Positions 14,001-22,642 are shown, numbered from the stretch's first letter. The stretch is DNA of 64,000 nt from Dendrolimus kikuchii (GCA_019925095.2 JAHHIN020000030.1:806001-870000); one strand, 5' to 3'. The notes: generated by a model not told the origin, from the sequence alone. Made by a program: numbers and translations.

Positions 14001-16100
14001 TACAAAAGCTAGATTATAACTGGGAGTAAACGTCAGCCAGGCGCGGGTAATTAAAAATATTAAATAAATAAAAAGAAAATATTTAGAACAAGATAAAAAG
14101 TGATACAAGATAATAGATCTAACAATTGTGGTGTCCTAAATAGGCTTTTGCTCGACATAATGTTAGTTTTTAAAACCAGCGCTGATCTTCCGCAAGTACC
14201 TCCATGCCAAGGCTTAGCTCCATAAAGCAAATTAAAGACATTACATAATGCCTTGAATTTGCTGTGGAGCTATATATCTCAACTAACTTCTGCCCGCGAC
14301 TTCGTCGAAGTGGAGTAGTTAAAATAAATAAATAAAAAGAAACCCCCCGATTTTGAAACATCATTGGTGCTCCGCTCCTATTGGTCTTAGCGTGATGATA
14401 TATAGCCTATAGCCTTCCTCGATAAGTGGGCTATCTAACACTGAAAGAATTTTTCAAATCAGACCAGTAGTTCCTGAGATTAGCGCGTTCAAACATACAA
14501 ACAAACTCTTCAGCTCTATATATTAGTATAAGACTTGCCTCAAAACATTTTATACATCTATTTTTTAACATTAAAAAAGTAATTTGTAAAAATGTTTGAG
14601 ACAAGTTGAGATTTTAACACGGTAATAGTGGTAACTAAAAATGAATGTATTAAGAGGGATATATAAATCAGTATATCATTAATCATTAAACCCATTCTGT
14701 ATGTTACAGTAATTATCCAAATGTCACTTTCCACCAGGTAATCGACTGCAGGTATCCGTACGAATTCGAAGGTGGTCATATAGTCGGCGCGCTGAATATG
14801 TACACTCCGTCCCAAGTCCTGAGCCTGGTGGAAAGGCCGCACCAGGTCCGGCAGCTCGAAGACAGGAGGAGCATCCTCGTGTTCCACTGCGAGTTCTCTT
14901 TGGAGAGGGGGCCTAAGTTGTAAGTCTCTTTTCATTTAAGTCGACAGGTGGCGAGATATTAGCATCCAAAGTCTTAAAAGTCTAACAGATGGGGGAAGCT
15001 GTCCCCAAAGTCTTGAAAGTCTAAAACATGGAGGAGGTCTCTCCAAAGTCTTGAAAGTCTAAAACATGGAGGAGGTCTCTCCAAAGTCTTGAAAGTCTGA
15101 AACCGGGGGCGCTCTCCCCAAAGTCTTGGAAGTCGAAAAGATGGGGGGGCGATGCTCTCCCCTAGCTTTTAACCTTTAAAATAGAAAATTATGCTAAAAA
15201 TGAAGGTGGCAGAGCTTTAGAAATACTTGGAAATTAATTAGAACAACATTTTAGGAGTCAACACCATAAGAATTGATTTCCATATACGGCCCTGGTATGG
15301 AAATTTGATGAGAAGTGAAATAAGTATTACAGTAATAATTCAAAACGTCGTTTTTTTTTCTTCCTATAAACTACCCCTGTGTTAGAGCGGAGAAAACAAA
15401 ACAAAATATTGAAATCGGTCAAGCCGATTTTGTTAATTAAAGTAATTTAATTGTTAATCTATATGTCATATTAATGTTCATTTCTCCTGCATTATGCTTG
15501 CTCACCAAGATGAGTTTTAGTAAAACTACTATTATGTTTCTGTCAGGAGCTTGATATTACTTATATGAGTTTAATCTTTATTTAATACATTTGGGTGTGT
15601 TTTGTGTTTATCTGTGTTATTTTTACTGGCTAAAGAGTGATCTGTTTGTATGTTCTTTTCTTCACTTATTCGGCCGCTGTCGCCGCGCACGTGCACAGGT
15701 TTTTTCAAGTAGCAGTCAACTCCAGTCGTGCGTCAGAGCTGACACATAAGTTTAGTAGCTTTTGAGATATGGGTCATTTTTTTTGTAACCTTTAACGAGA
15801 CTCTTCGTTGCTCATGAACTAATAAGAACTTAGCCAATTTTGTTTTTAAATTTCAGGTCTCGCTACCTTCGCTCATCGGACCGCGAGCACAACAAAGACA
15901 ATTACCCTTCACTCCATTACCCGGAAGTATATCTTCTCCACGAAGGCTATAGAGCTTTCTATCAGAGACATCCAGAACTCTGCACTCCTGTTGGATATAC
16001 GGCCATGTTGGACCCAAAACACAGTCATTTATTACGGAAACACAGGTCAGTGAGGCAGCCCTCGACTCAGGGAGTGAGGAGGAATCGATTGCTGATGTGA
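2814..16100 (+). CDS. stg: Cdc25/String M-phase inducer phosphatase gene (seven coding exons)
   Basis: Dual-specificity phosphatase that removes inhibitory Thr/Tyr phosphates from Cdk1 and so triggers entry into mitosis. Joining 2814-3411, 7131-7312, 8704-9815, 10572-10811, 12592-12743, 14738-14919 and 15857-16100 keeps one frame through all six junctions, each with GT and AG borders. Counting from the first in-frame ATG (2905) gives 872 residues, longer than the roughly 480-570 usual for fly String or vertebrate Cdc25; the excess is N-terminal. The catalytic domain is clear: DLIGDFSQPFALPL, then YQVIDCRYPYEFEGGHI, then the P-loop HCEFSLERGP (Cys about 782, Arg about 788), then DNYPSLHYPEVYLL. 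A D-box (residues 22-30) and a KEN box (130-132) predict destruction by APC/C. The frame is open upstream of 2905 to the splice acceptor, so a further 5' coding exon is possible. The symbol follows the Drosophila orthologue. Confidence 0.93.
2852..2884 (+). other. Short upstream ORF ahead of Cdc25 ATG
   Basis: An ATG at 2852 in another frame opens a ten-codon ORF ending TAA at 2882-2884, twenty bases before the in-frame ATG at 2905. If translation starts at 2905, this could dampen initiation. If the true start is in an upstream exon, it has no meaning. Confidence 0.35.
3930..4110. repeat. Lepidoptera-type dispersed repeat
   Basis: Contains ACTAGGATATACCCGCGACT, GCGGGACTCCTGGGG and AACCGATTTCAAAAAAAGGA, all common words of lepidopteran Helitron or MITE repeats. 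Borders are unclear. The fold-back at 4315 follows. Confidence 0.4.
4315..4592. repeat. Long fold-back element in Cdc25 intron 1
   Basis: Arms of about 130 bp, starting AAACTTCGTTTAAAAAAACC and ACTTCAAAAACTAAAAAGTA, are repeated inverted after a loop of about 20-30 bp (CATAAAAATTACTAAGC). Pairing is nearly perfect apart from a small insertion near 4360. It lies within other Lepidoptera-type repeats (AACCGATTTCAAAAAAAGG at 4019). Confidence 0.75.
4954..5009. repeat. AT microsatellite
   Basis: About 55 bp of AT dinucleotides, adjoining a decayed Helitron-like region (GACAAACCGACAAGTAGACA). Confidence 0.9.
5205..5675. mobile_element. Pogo/Tigger-like MITE
   Basis: Terminal inverted repeats CAGTGTAAACTCCATGTAAC and, on the other strand, CAGTATAAACTCTATATAAC, flanked by TA on both sides. 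It is 471 bp with no transposase. The TIR style and TA target fit the pogo/Tigger group. Confidence 0.65.
5685..5870 (-). mobile_element. Helitron-like element (family B)
   Basis: Reverse copy: GATCCCGGTAGACGTTGTCG, then CGCCATCTACCGGTTCCAAT and AATCGGTCCAGGAGATTAAG. Its left end adjoins the MITE at 5205-5675. Confidence 0.55.
6170..7078. mobile_element. PLE terminal-repeat pair flanking a GC-rich repeat
   Basis: An inverted pair of PLE terminal repeats (6187-6370 and 6893-7073) with TTTCGGCCACTTCACTGGCCG-type hairpins. Between them, 6405-6890 is a GC-rich segment also found at 34735-35115. The element ends about 55 bp before the acceptor of the Cdc25 exon at 7131. Confidence 0.6.
6405..6890. 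repeat. GC-rich dispersed repeat, copy 1
   Basis: GC-rich sequence containing GGGGCGAG, GGCAACTTGCTCGAG, ATATAAAGCCCGAGGGGAAG and the shared module reading GCCGTTTCGCAACGTGTTAT. It matches 34735-35115. TATAAAG followed by a GC-rich stretch suggests a promoter-like 5' UTR of some retroelement, but no protein is recognised. Confidence 0.5.
7131..7312 (+). CDS. stg: Cdc25 exon 2: acidic linker
   Basis: The acceptor is TTTCTCTCCACAG and the donor AG/GTAAGAAA. The exon is 182 nt, entering in phase 0 and leaving with two bases of a codon. It encodes an acidic stretch beginning LDFTDALKTSMSD and ending TDSPDIIS. Sixty codons without a stop, with phases matching both neighbours, support it. It lies between a Penelope-type repeat on its left and a SINE-like copy on its right. 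Confidence 0.85.
7335..7566 (-). mobile_element. SINE-like repeat with internal deletion
   Basis: Reverse copy from the tail side (GCAGGAGTTCAGCAGACAGG) to CCCGCACGGATAA, with about 80 bp missing after GCAAATTTAGGCCAGGGGTG. It begins 23 bp after the donor of the Cdc25 exon at 7312. Confidence 0.7.
7794..7962. repeat. Near-perfect fold-back in Cdc25 intron 2
   Basis: Arm 7796-7866 (GTGTGCTGGGACACAGTAGA, then CAACGGACAAGTGGAAAAAC) is repeated inverted at 7892-7960 with one or two differences, around a loop of about 25 bp. The transcript would fold into a duplex of about 70 bp. Confidence 0.8.
8289..8660 (-). mobile_element. LINE RT C-terminal remnant in Cdc25 intron
   Basis: The minus-strand frame reads LNKLELIHKKFTRYISFKFK, then PLKVRRNIADICFLVKIAQS and INCASLIKKLHLYVPP, and ends NEFNILSKLDLVDFP. 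The pattern Q/HKKF-RYL-F, LK-RR-AD--FL-K and the NE-N closing motif are those of the C-terminus of Jockey/L2-like reverse transcriptases. No RT core remains. The fragment ends about 40 bp before the acceptor of the Cdc25 exon at 8704. Confidence 0.6.
8704..9815 (+). CDS. stg: Cdc25 exon 3: long low-complexity regulatory region
   Basis: The acceptor is AAACTTTTCAG and the donor AAAG/GTATGTATG. The exon is 1112 nt and open throughout; it starts RGRTSSSRKVNQRNF. It is rich in Asn, Ser, Asp and Lys and looks disordered. Around 9433-9560 there is a degenerate repeat of about eight residues based on SSQSQVFS, followed by KTPHTPTRLRHEKSDSS, which contains TP sites and a basic RLRHEKSDS stretch resembling kinase or 14-3-3 sites. 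The reading frame continues past the donor to 9931, but the GTATGT signal and the phase match to the next exon favour splicing at 9815. Confidence 0.85.
10090..10400. repeat. Pyrimidine-rich imperfect tandem repeat in Cdc25 intron
   Basis: CT-rich array based on CCCTTCTATCTCACTCCCCT, with the 31-bp unit around 10324-10385 repeated exactly twice. The plus strand has almost no G. Long frames through it are low-complexity artefacts. Confidence 0.8.
10400..10500 (+). mobile_element. LINE or SINE 3'-domain fragment
   Basis: GCCTATAGACATTGGCAACA and GTTGCAAACATTTCTAGGCA, then TTTCCATCAGGTGGAATGTC, resemble both orientations of the 3' domain of the SINE-like family. Too diverged to classify. Confidence 0.4.
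10572..10811 (+). CDS. stg: Cdc25 exon 4: basic region before the catalytic domain
   Basis: The acceptor is CCAAATTTCAG and the donor AGAT/GTGAGTATA. The 240 nt encode VKKPLQNISRSLSFNLERPK, a Lys/Arg-rich patch (EKKIKKR and NKRRKSN) that could be a nuclear localisation signal, and RAFSENNASIMSALAR, which resembles the segment found just ahead of the Cdc25 core in insects. It enters needing two bases and leaves with one, matching both neighbours. Confidence 0.88.
10838..11765. mobile_element. Second PLE palindrome remnant, interrupted by a Helitron
   Basis: It has the same layout as 47.44-48.85 kb but with a deleted centre. The left terminal repeat runs 10838-11100, the shared module 11038-11095, and an endonuclease C-terminus in antisense 11540-11700 (minus-strand frame; the plus strand reads ERARSVLRSGSWFLLGLGL), then an outer end at 11710-11765. 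A 402-bp Helitron at 11118-11519 sits inside it. Confidence 0.65.
11118..11519 (-). mobile_element. Helitron-like element, insertion proven against an empty site
   Basis: Read on the minus strand it starts TC (11519-11518) and ends CTAG (11121-11118), lies between A and T and has no target duplication. The same PLE sequence without the insert is present at about 47741-47757 (TATAATATTAAAATGGG). The 3' end reads GGCTGCTAG after a GC-rich stretch. An inner part, 11200-11390, differs from the related copy at 44.8 kb. Confidence 0.8.
11810..12195. mobile_element. Third PLE terminal-repeat palindrome, short
   Basis: Opposed copies of the PLE terminal repeat meet around the shared module, with no coding part left. 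Both outer ends read ATAATAAAACTACGTTTTAA or its complement, and both are followed by the same flank words (TTTTCTTAAG-TTTCGCGACTTGTATAC and its complement), as also at 6.17 and 48.83 kb. Confidence 0.6.
12592..12743 (+). CDS. stg: Cdc25 exon 5: start of the conserved catalytic region
   Basis: The acceptor is TTGCAATTTTCAG and the donor CAG/GTTAAT. The 152 nt encode SAAEPDLIGDFSQPFALPL and HSDLKSISSDTLAELLKGQY, followed by EYQ. The motif DLIGDFSxPxxLPL and the block DLKSIS..TLA.LL are conserved across animal Cdc25 proteins, where they lead directly into the rhodanese-like phosphatase fold. Confidence 0.93.
12835..12925 (+). mobile_element. tRNA-derived SINE body fragment
   Basis: Contains TTATTTACTATGGTCTGAGT, GTCTGGGATGGGTCCCAGAG and TAGTCCCTTTATTATATCA, which follow the tRNA part in the copy at 19.45 kb. 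Confidence 0.5.
12939..13179 (+). mobile_element. Helitron-like element (family A)
   Basis: Starts at TACTAATATATAAAGCTGAA, contains GAACTACTGGTCTGATTTG-like and TATATATCATCACGCTAAG segments, and ends with the hairpin CGCGGACAAAGTCGCG ten bases before CTAGT. The hairpin close to a CTAG end is typical of Helitron 3' termini. It abuts a second copy. Confidence 0.65.
13180..13415 (+). mobile_element. Helitron-like element (family A), tandem second copy
   Basis: Same family and orientation as the preceding element, directly adjacent. The 3' hairpin is CGCGGACGACGTCGCG followed by GGCACAGCTAGT. Confidence 0.65.
14280..14532 (-). mobile_element. Helitron-like element (family A)
   Basis: Reverse copy: AACTAACTTCTGCCCGCGAC at the left (3') end, TATTGGTCTTAGCGTGATGA and TTCAGCTCTATATATTAGTA at the right. 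It lies in the Cdc25 intron before the catalytic exon. The CTAG end has decayed to CTAA. Confidence 0.6.
14738..14919 (+). CDS. stg: Cdc25 exon 6: catalytic P-loop exon
   Basis: The acceptor is CACTTTCCACCAG and the donor AAGTT/GTAAGT. The exon encodes VIDCRYPYEFEGGHIVGALN, the Cdc25 signature, and the active site HCEFSLERGPK, a CX5R phosphatase loop with the Glu after Cys and the RGP turn typical of the family. The catalytic Cys and Arg are both present, so the enzyme should be active. Confidence 0.95.
14968..15168. repeat. Minisatellite of about 45 bp in Cdc25 intron
   Basis: Five imperfect units based on GTCTTGAAAGTCTAAAACAT and GGAGGAGGTCTCTCCAAA. The two middle units are almost identical. 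Each unit can form a small GGAG...CTCC hairpin. Confidence 0.85.
15857..16100 (+). CDS. stg: Cdc25 exon 7: C-terminal exon with stop
   Basis: The acceptor is TTTAAATTTCAG. The exon completes the Leu codon and reads SRYLRSSDREHNKDNYPSL, then PEVYLLHEGYRAFYQRHPEL and GYTAMLDPKH, all conserved in Cdc25 C-termini. The stop is TGA at 16098-16100, after a basic tail. A good donor-like sequence, CACAG/GTCAGT at 16046, lies inside the exon, so an alternative ending through another downstream exon cannot be excluded. Confidence 0.9.
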
Positions 16101-16102
16101 TA

Positions 16103-16960
16103 GACCGTGGTATACTCAAAAGACCGTGGTCTACTCGAAAGACCGCGGTTTACTCAAAAGGTCGTGGTCTGCTCAAAAGATCGTGATGTAATGAAAAAAT
16201 CGCAGTCTAGGTAATTAATGCATTTTGAAGGTAAAAGACGTATTAAAAAATACATAAATAAAGGAATCTATTCAAAAGACCAAGATCTAATTTTTTAGAT
16301 ATTTAATGGCATGGTCTTTTTAAAATACCTCTATTAAAATAAGATGTCTTGATTCTCAAAACACTGCAATCTATTTATTACTAAAAAGACCATCATTAAA
16401 ACTAACATTAAAATCAAGCCTAATAATAAACAAAGTAGTCCGTCTCGTCTACTTAGAAGACCGTTAGGTAATAAGAAGGTTGCGGTCTTTTCAATGTTAG
16501 TATAATTGTAAAAACACAATTGTAATGTTTTTCTGAGAGTTATCGGTATTTCCATGGTCTACTGCAGAACGCTTAAATATACCGCAGTAAATGAAAAGAT
16601 CGTCTCGGAATACCCTGACTGTTGAAACTTCATGAAATATTTTAAATATAATATAAATAGAGATTTTTCAAAATTTCCAATTCTTAATTTTGTATATTTT
16701 CTTCAACAATGAAATTTAAAAAAAAAATGTAAGTCTACTCATAATTGTAGACAAAATTATTTTCACAATGTAGGAAATATGAAGCAGCTATGAGTAGATT
16801 TACATATAAAAAATATTAAAATTCACGTTTAAAGGTTATGGTCTACTGAGAAGACTGCGTTCTTTCGAGTAGACTGTCTCACAAAAAGACTATTTAAATA
16901 TAAAAAAAAATATAAAACGAAAATATAGTCGGTCTACTTGAAAGACCGCGTTCATTCGTT
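16103..16960. repeat. Degenerate array of palindromic AGACCGYGGTCT words
   Basis: AAAGACCGTGGTCTACTC-like units are tandem at 16103-16215, then recur singly (about 16270, 16310, 16448, 16482, 16552, 16593, 16838-16890, 16928-16950) in both orientations. The core is self-complementary. It starts three bases after the Cdc25 stop codon. Confidence 0.65.
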
Positions 16961-17705
16961 TATATCTAAATTTTATTTTTGGTTATTACAAATTGAGAAG
17001 CATTTTATTTTTTCTAAATTTTAAGCAATGTAAATATAGAGAATTTATGTCGCCATATTAATTTTATGGAAATTTTTAATAATTAAGTTGATAAGTACAA
17101 AATATATTATCCATTTTTTTAACTGAGATTATTAATTTGTGGAGAAAATTACTAAGATATAGGTTTAAAACCAGATTTAAATTTGCACTAGTTAAGTAGT
17201 TAACTTGCGAATAAATTGGACGTCAACTTAATCGACAACTTATTACTTAACTGGAAAATTACTACCAAAACAATAATAAGCACTTAACTCGTCAGCTTCG
17301 CAAGTTACATTCAGTACGCGCAAAACTTATATACGCATCGAGTGAAGTAAGTTGCACAAGTTTGCGCAGGTCCAGTCAAATGTAAACTTCTATTACATCT
17401 TACAGTGTGTTGTGCGAAAGAGATAGCATGCAATTCCTGATAGTGGTAGAGCGAGAGCACAAATTGTTGTGCTTTTTAGTTAAGGTTCACACCTTAACTG
17501 TATTCCGCGCAATAACATGTACGAAGTTCAAGAACGCATTTAAGTTTTGCTCGTATTATCACTATAGTATGCGATAGGTCGTTGACATGGCAATTTTCTA
17601 GTGATATGACGTCGCATAGTAGTCGATATAGATAACTTTGTTGATACGCAACGTAATGTGAGTAAAATTATTACCACCTTTTTCATTTCAAGTAATAGTT
17701 TCAGA

Positions 17706-18489
17706 CAGGGCTTGAAATACCGGTAAAAATGTCGTATCGTTATTTATGCTAATTTCAAATAACGGTAACAAATAAATGTCCTTATAAAACTTACCGTTAT
17801 TTTTAACCATTTTACCGGTTAAAATTATAACGGTAATTTTTGTCTGTAATTTTACCGTTATAACTATTTTTTGTTACCGTCGTCGCTCTCTTTCACTTGC
17901 AAAGATTGCAAACAACACTCTGTTAAGAGCGCGCGTAATATTTAGAGTTGTGTTTTTCGATTAAACAATTACATATTTTACATAACATGCAGTCGTAATA
18001 AAGCCAATTCTTAAAAATGGCAATTTCGCTTGAAATAACGTAAAAATTGCTAACACGCATAACATTATACATACGATTTTTAATGTTATATTATAATGTT
18101 AAAATCATAAAAGTTACCAAGCAACGGTTTTTTTTTATTTTTTTATTGCAAGAGTTCAGCACACAGACAGACGGCCCACTTAATGGAAAGCGGTTACCAT
18201 CGTCAATGGACATTTGCAACACCAAAGGTGCTACAAATGCGCTGCTGCTCTCTTAAGGGAGACTGGCCTGGTCACTAATGCCGGAACACAACTCAAGGTT
18301 GTTATGGCGGCATAATCTAGACCAGGGGTGGTAGCCATCCAGTCGGGCAATTGCCCTACCACCTGGCTGTGGTTTGTTTTGTCACCTCTTACGACAGGCG
18401 CCCGGCCGCAGGAAATTGTAAAAAATTGTAATTCGTAAAAAAAGTTTACCGATAATTTTAAAGGTAACTGATAAAGTTTTCAAGTCCTG
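17706..18489. mobile_element. hAT-type element carrying a SINE-like insertion
   Basis: Ends CAGGGCTTGAAAT and TTTTCAAGTCCTG are inverted repeats; GTTTCAGA is duplicated exactly at 17698-17705 and 18490-18497. The interior is rich in TAACGGTAA-type subterminal motifs (17715-17880). A SINE-like copy occupies 18140-18425. Confidence 0.85.
18140..18425 (-). mobile_element. SINE-like repeat inside a hAT element
   Basis: Reverse copy with TTTTTATTGCAAGAGTTCAG at the tail side and CCGCAGGAAATTGTA at the head side. Its presence inside the hAT element shows it inserted later. Confidence 0.72.
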
Positions 18490-19009
18490 GTTTCAGAACC
18501 CTATCCAGTGTCGAATTAACGGGATATTTAGAATAATTATACTTTTAACACGTTTCTATTAGCTTGACCTGTAACAAAAAAATATTGATTATCGACCATT
18601 TGGTATGTGACGTTGACATGTGGTACATCACTAGCCAATTACCATGTCGACCTGTAGCGAACCATACGTACATAACTGTAGCAAATCAGGCTCAACATAC
18701 GAACCCAGTATAAGTTTTAATACAACTTTCATTAGATCGAAAAATATTTCTAATTTTGTGAGCAAATTAATAATCTTGGCTTATAACATTACTTAGGAGT
18801 ACTAAGGACTGACAATTACCCAATAAGCAACGTAATGGTGGCCATACACCAAGGCCAAGATCAAGTAGAACAGCGGCCCAATTCTGCTATTTCAGATACA
18901 ACTCCATTGCAATAGTGTCAAAAATTCGTATTCTACTAAATCCACAAATATTGAAAAGCTAAGAAAATTTGAAACATTTATTTCGCGAGTTTTCTCTTAC
19001 AAATATTTA

Positions 19010-19252
19010 TAATTAGCTTCTGCCCGCTACCTTGTCCGCGTGGAATAGTTAAAAAAAAACCCCCGACTTTGAAACATTCTTCATTGGTGCTCCGCTCCTA
19101 TTAGTCTTAGCGTGATGATATATAGCCTATAGCCTTCCTCGATAAATGGGCTATCTAATACTGAAAGAATCTTTCAAATCAGACCAGTAGTTCCTGAGAT
19201 TAGCGCGTTCAAGCAAACAAACAGGCTCTTCAGCTTTATATATCAGTATAAC
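19010..19252 (-). mobile_element. Helitron-like element (family A)
   Basis: Reverse copy with TTAGCTTCTGCCCGCTACC at the 3' end, CTATTAGTCTTAGCGTGATG in the body and CAGCTTTATATATCAGTATA at the 5' end. Confidence 0.6.
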
Positions 19253-19444
19253 ATTAACAGAATACCGAAATGAGGCGAAGATTATGCACTATTTTCTTAA
19301 GGGGAAGATATTTCGCTTCGCATTCGTCAATATGAACAACATTGACCTAGTAATAAAGATTTTTTTGGATCATTGACATTCTTTAGTATTCTTCCTTTAT
19401 GGTTATTATAATTCGCGCACAAGAGTTATTTACCTCCCGCTATA

Positions 19445-19680
19445 TGACGGTGTCTATGGCTGAGCCGGCTAAGTCTATGACGGCTGCAACGCAGAGGTTC
19501 CGGGTTCGATTCCTGATATGACAAATTTCGGAAAAGATTTTTCTCCGTTATTTACTACGGTCGGGGTGTCTGGGATCGGCCCCAGATTAGTCCGTTGTAT
19601 TTATCACCCATAAAACAAGCGTAACTTGCTTAATTCGGGAATGTAGAATATGTGTGATTGTCCGCTGAATTATTATTTAT
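19445..19680 (+). mobile_element. tRNA-derived SINE
   Basis: TGGCTGAGCCGG resembles a Pol III A box and GGTTCGATTCC is a perfect B box about 45 bp later. A tRNA-unrelated body follows (CTCCGTTATTTACTACGGTC, GGTGTCTGGG). Shorter relatives lie at 41495-41600 and 12835-12925. The tRNA-like part does not fold as a complete gene. Confidence 0.65.
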
Positions 19681-20243
19681 TTATTATTTACTAGCTGTCC
19701 CGGCAGACGTTGTTCTGCCCTGAAGAAATAAAATTTAGAACCCGATTTCAGCGCCACCTACCGGTCCATTTTTTTTTTTTTTTTTTTGGCCAGGGGAAAT
19801 CCGTTTGAGGACTAAGCCGCGACAGGCACAGAAGCCTGGGGGGATGTTCGCGACCTGTGTAAGTGTGTGGGATTCGCCAGATCGGGGGTGGCACTAGCGT
19901 GCCCGGTCAGAACCGGTGCCACGCTATTGTCACTCCCCAGTTAGGGATACCCACTAAAACCCCTGGATGTTCCGTCCTGCGCCTTATGCCCGGGCTACGG
20001 GAAATGGGCTGCCCGACTCCGCAGTGTCCTGGAAGGCGTGGGCCCCCCTCACTGGCCCTCTTCCTATGCCAGGGGACGTGTCCCCCGGCTACTTCTTGGT
20101 CTCGTTCGTGCGTGAGGCGGTCTGTAACGCGCCCCACGGGAAGAGAGATGAGCGCGCGCGGAACACTCGCGCTCTCATCTCGACGGCATGTGCGGGTGAG
20201 TGAGAACCCCTATACCCCTAGGGGCCCCACCCGCGCCGCCCGC

Positions 20244-22630
20244 TTACGGTGGCCGAAGGTCTAGCTCGGACCTCCGGCGTCGGCGCGTCCTCCTTTGGCG
20301 GGAGCGGAGCAAAGACGTACGCTCACGCTCCCGCTCCGTCTCCTCCTTCGCAAACATGACGTGCTCGCAGAAAGAGGAGACGGCGTCCCATCCGGTGCGG
20401 CTCCCGACCATGGAGCGAACCACGGCCGGGAGCGAAAGGTCCAGTCCGGTGAAGGCGACGAGCTCTCGGCGCTGCTCCGCCCATGCAGGACATTCCTGTA
20501 GGGTATGCAGCGCCGTATCCTCGTCGCCTATGTCGCAGTGATGGCACCCTGACGTTAGCTCGAGGCCGAGGCGACACAGGTACCTCCCGAAGCAACCATG
20601 CCCCGAGAGGACCTGCGTCAGCCGAAACGTCAGGGTGCCGTGGGTTCGTCCTGTCCATTCTCGCAGGACGGGCCACACCGCCTCGATGGTGGCGGGGCCC
20701 GCGCTGGGGCGTCTGAGGCGATCTTCCCAGACTCCCACGGCGACCTGGCGGAGCTCCGACCTGCACGCCTCGATTTCGCGAGGCGCGGGTCTGGTGCCCC
20801 TGGCCAGGGCCTCTTTGCGCCACACGTACAGTGACGCCAGGACCCTGGCTTCCAGGTCCCATGGGAGGGATCCGGCGAGTAGCGAGGCCACTTCGAAGGA
20901 CACCGTACGGTATCCCCTTATCGCCCTGACGGCCATTATACGCTGAGCTTGACGCAACAGCGGAGCGTTGCGGGCCGTCAGGCGATCCACCCATACAGGG
21001 GCCCCGTAAAGGGCCATCGACCGTACGATGCCTTCGAAGAGTTTTCAGCACGTGGCGTTCGGCCCCCTGACGTTGGGGAGCAAGCGCGACAGCGCCCCCG
21101 CTGCCCCCCTGAGTCTGGGGAGCAGCTGCCGAAAATGTGCCGAAAAATCCCTTACGCAGCAGGACCAGTTTTCCGGTCTTCCACCGTTGCGGGAACTGGC
21201 CCTGCTCCAGGCATGCGCCGAAAAGCCTCATCAGTCGGGGCTCGAGGGCGTCGTAGGACAAAACCCACGCACGCCCTGGAATGCCGTCGAGGCCGGGGGC
21301 AGCGTTCTTGGCCTTTAGCCGTAGCATAGCCACCCCGAGCTCTACCCGGTCCACGGTGGGCACAGGGTCTCTATCCGCGCTGGGCTCCACCTCTGGCGGG
21401 GCCATTGCAGGAGGCACGTGCTCAGCCCGTGAAGGGAACAGAGCGCCAACCACGTCGCGTACTACGCTCCTGGGGAGAGACTCAGTTAGCGGGGGCGCCC
21501 AGGCACGGAGCTTGTTCCGTGCCATTTTGAAAGGGCGCCCCCAAGGGTCTTGATTTAAGCTTTCCAAGAGCTCCCCCCAGGCCGCGTTCTTCGCATCGCG
21601 ACGCGCAGGTTCTTCCTGGCGCTTCTGTACCCCTCGTACAGCTGAGCCTCTACGGCCGCTGCGTCTGCTGCTCGGCGTAGCCGTCGTCTGTGTCGGGTGT
21701 ACTGGCGGTGCGCGGAATTGCACGCACGCCTTAGCCCCTCGAGTACGGGGCTCCACCAGTACACCTTTCGGAAGGGCCGAAATCGACCCCTCCTCGGCAT
21801 CGCCGCATCGCAGACGCTTGTGACGAGCGACCGTAGGTTTTCTGCCTCCTGCTCAACATTTACGTCGGGAGGGTTCATATCGGGCCCTGATGCCCAGGTA
21901 GCGACGATCAGGGCTTCCTTGAACGCCTCCCGATCCAACTTTTTCAATGCCCAGCGCGGACAGTCTCCTACCGGGGGCTCTCGGGACGGCGGGTCCGGAT
22001 TCCGGGCGGAGACGCTGAACCGAATATATCGGTGATCAGAGAGCGTCTCCACCCCCGTGACGACCCTCCAGTCCCGCACACGGCGCGCCAATTCAGGGCT
22101 GGCAAACGATACGTCGACAATTGAGCCGCCCTGCTGGCGCACACACGTGTGTACAGAGCCCCGATTGAGAACTACGAGACCCTTTTCGATGACCCATTCT
22201 TCGAGCGCCTCACCACGCGCGCACGTACTCGGAGACCCCCAAGCCACGGATTTTGCATTGAGGTCCCCGAGCACGAGCACGGAGCGAGGTCTGCTACGGG
22301 CCACCACTGTGCCCACTTCCTCTATCCAACCTTCGAAATCGGCGAGCCTTCGGTTTGGGGAGAAGTAGCCCCCAAGGACCACAATCTCCCCGATCGTTGC
22401 CGCCACGTAGCCCCGTCCCCTTACCACACCGGCTAGGGGAGGGCATGCGGCGACGGTCCGGACAATAATAGCCACCGAGCCATCAAGACAGACCAGTCAA
22501 CGGGGGGGGGGACGTAGTATGGCTCGGCGACTACGGCCAGCTGGATGCCCCACTGCGCCAAACTCTGCACCAACAAGTCCTGGGCAGCGGCGCAGTGGTT
22601 CAGATTTCCCTGGACCACTAGGAGAGCCAT
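20244..22630 (-). pseudogene. R1-type LINE ORF2 (endonuclease/reverse transcriptase), broken
   Basis: It starts MALLVVQGNLNHCAAAQDLL at 22630. A frame change near the poly-G run at 22502-22510 leads into the APE-type endonuclease (VLVLGDLNAKSVAWGS, LSDHRYIRF). Another near 21600 leads into the RT N-terminus (AAPGLDGIPGRAW, RWKTGKLVLLRK). At about 21150 the sequence jumps to the region after the RT core, so the fingers-palm part with the YADD motif is missing, about 1 kb by comparison with the family. The C-terminal part (SMALYGAPVWVDRLTARN ... CHHCDIGDEDTALHTLQEC) ends at 20244. No active enzyme can be made. Confidence 0.85.
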
Positions 22631-22642
22631 TGGGACGACTGT

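Noticed and set aside
19450..19520. Possible tRNA gene
   Set aside because: A and B boxes are present, but a complete cloverleaf is not evident and the sequence continues into a SINE body found elsewhere.
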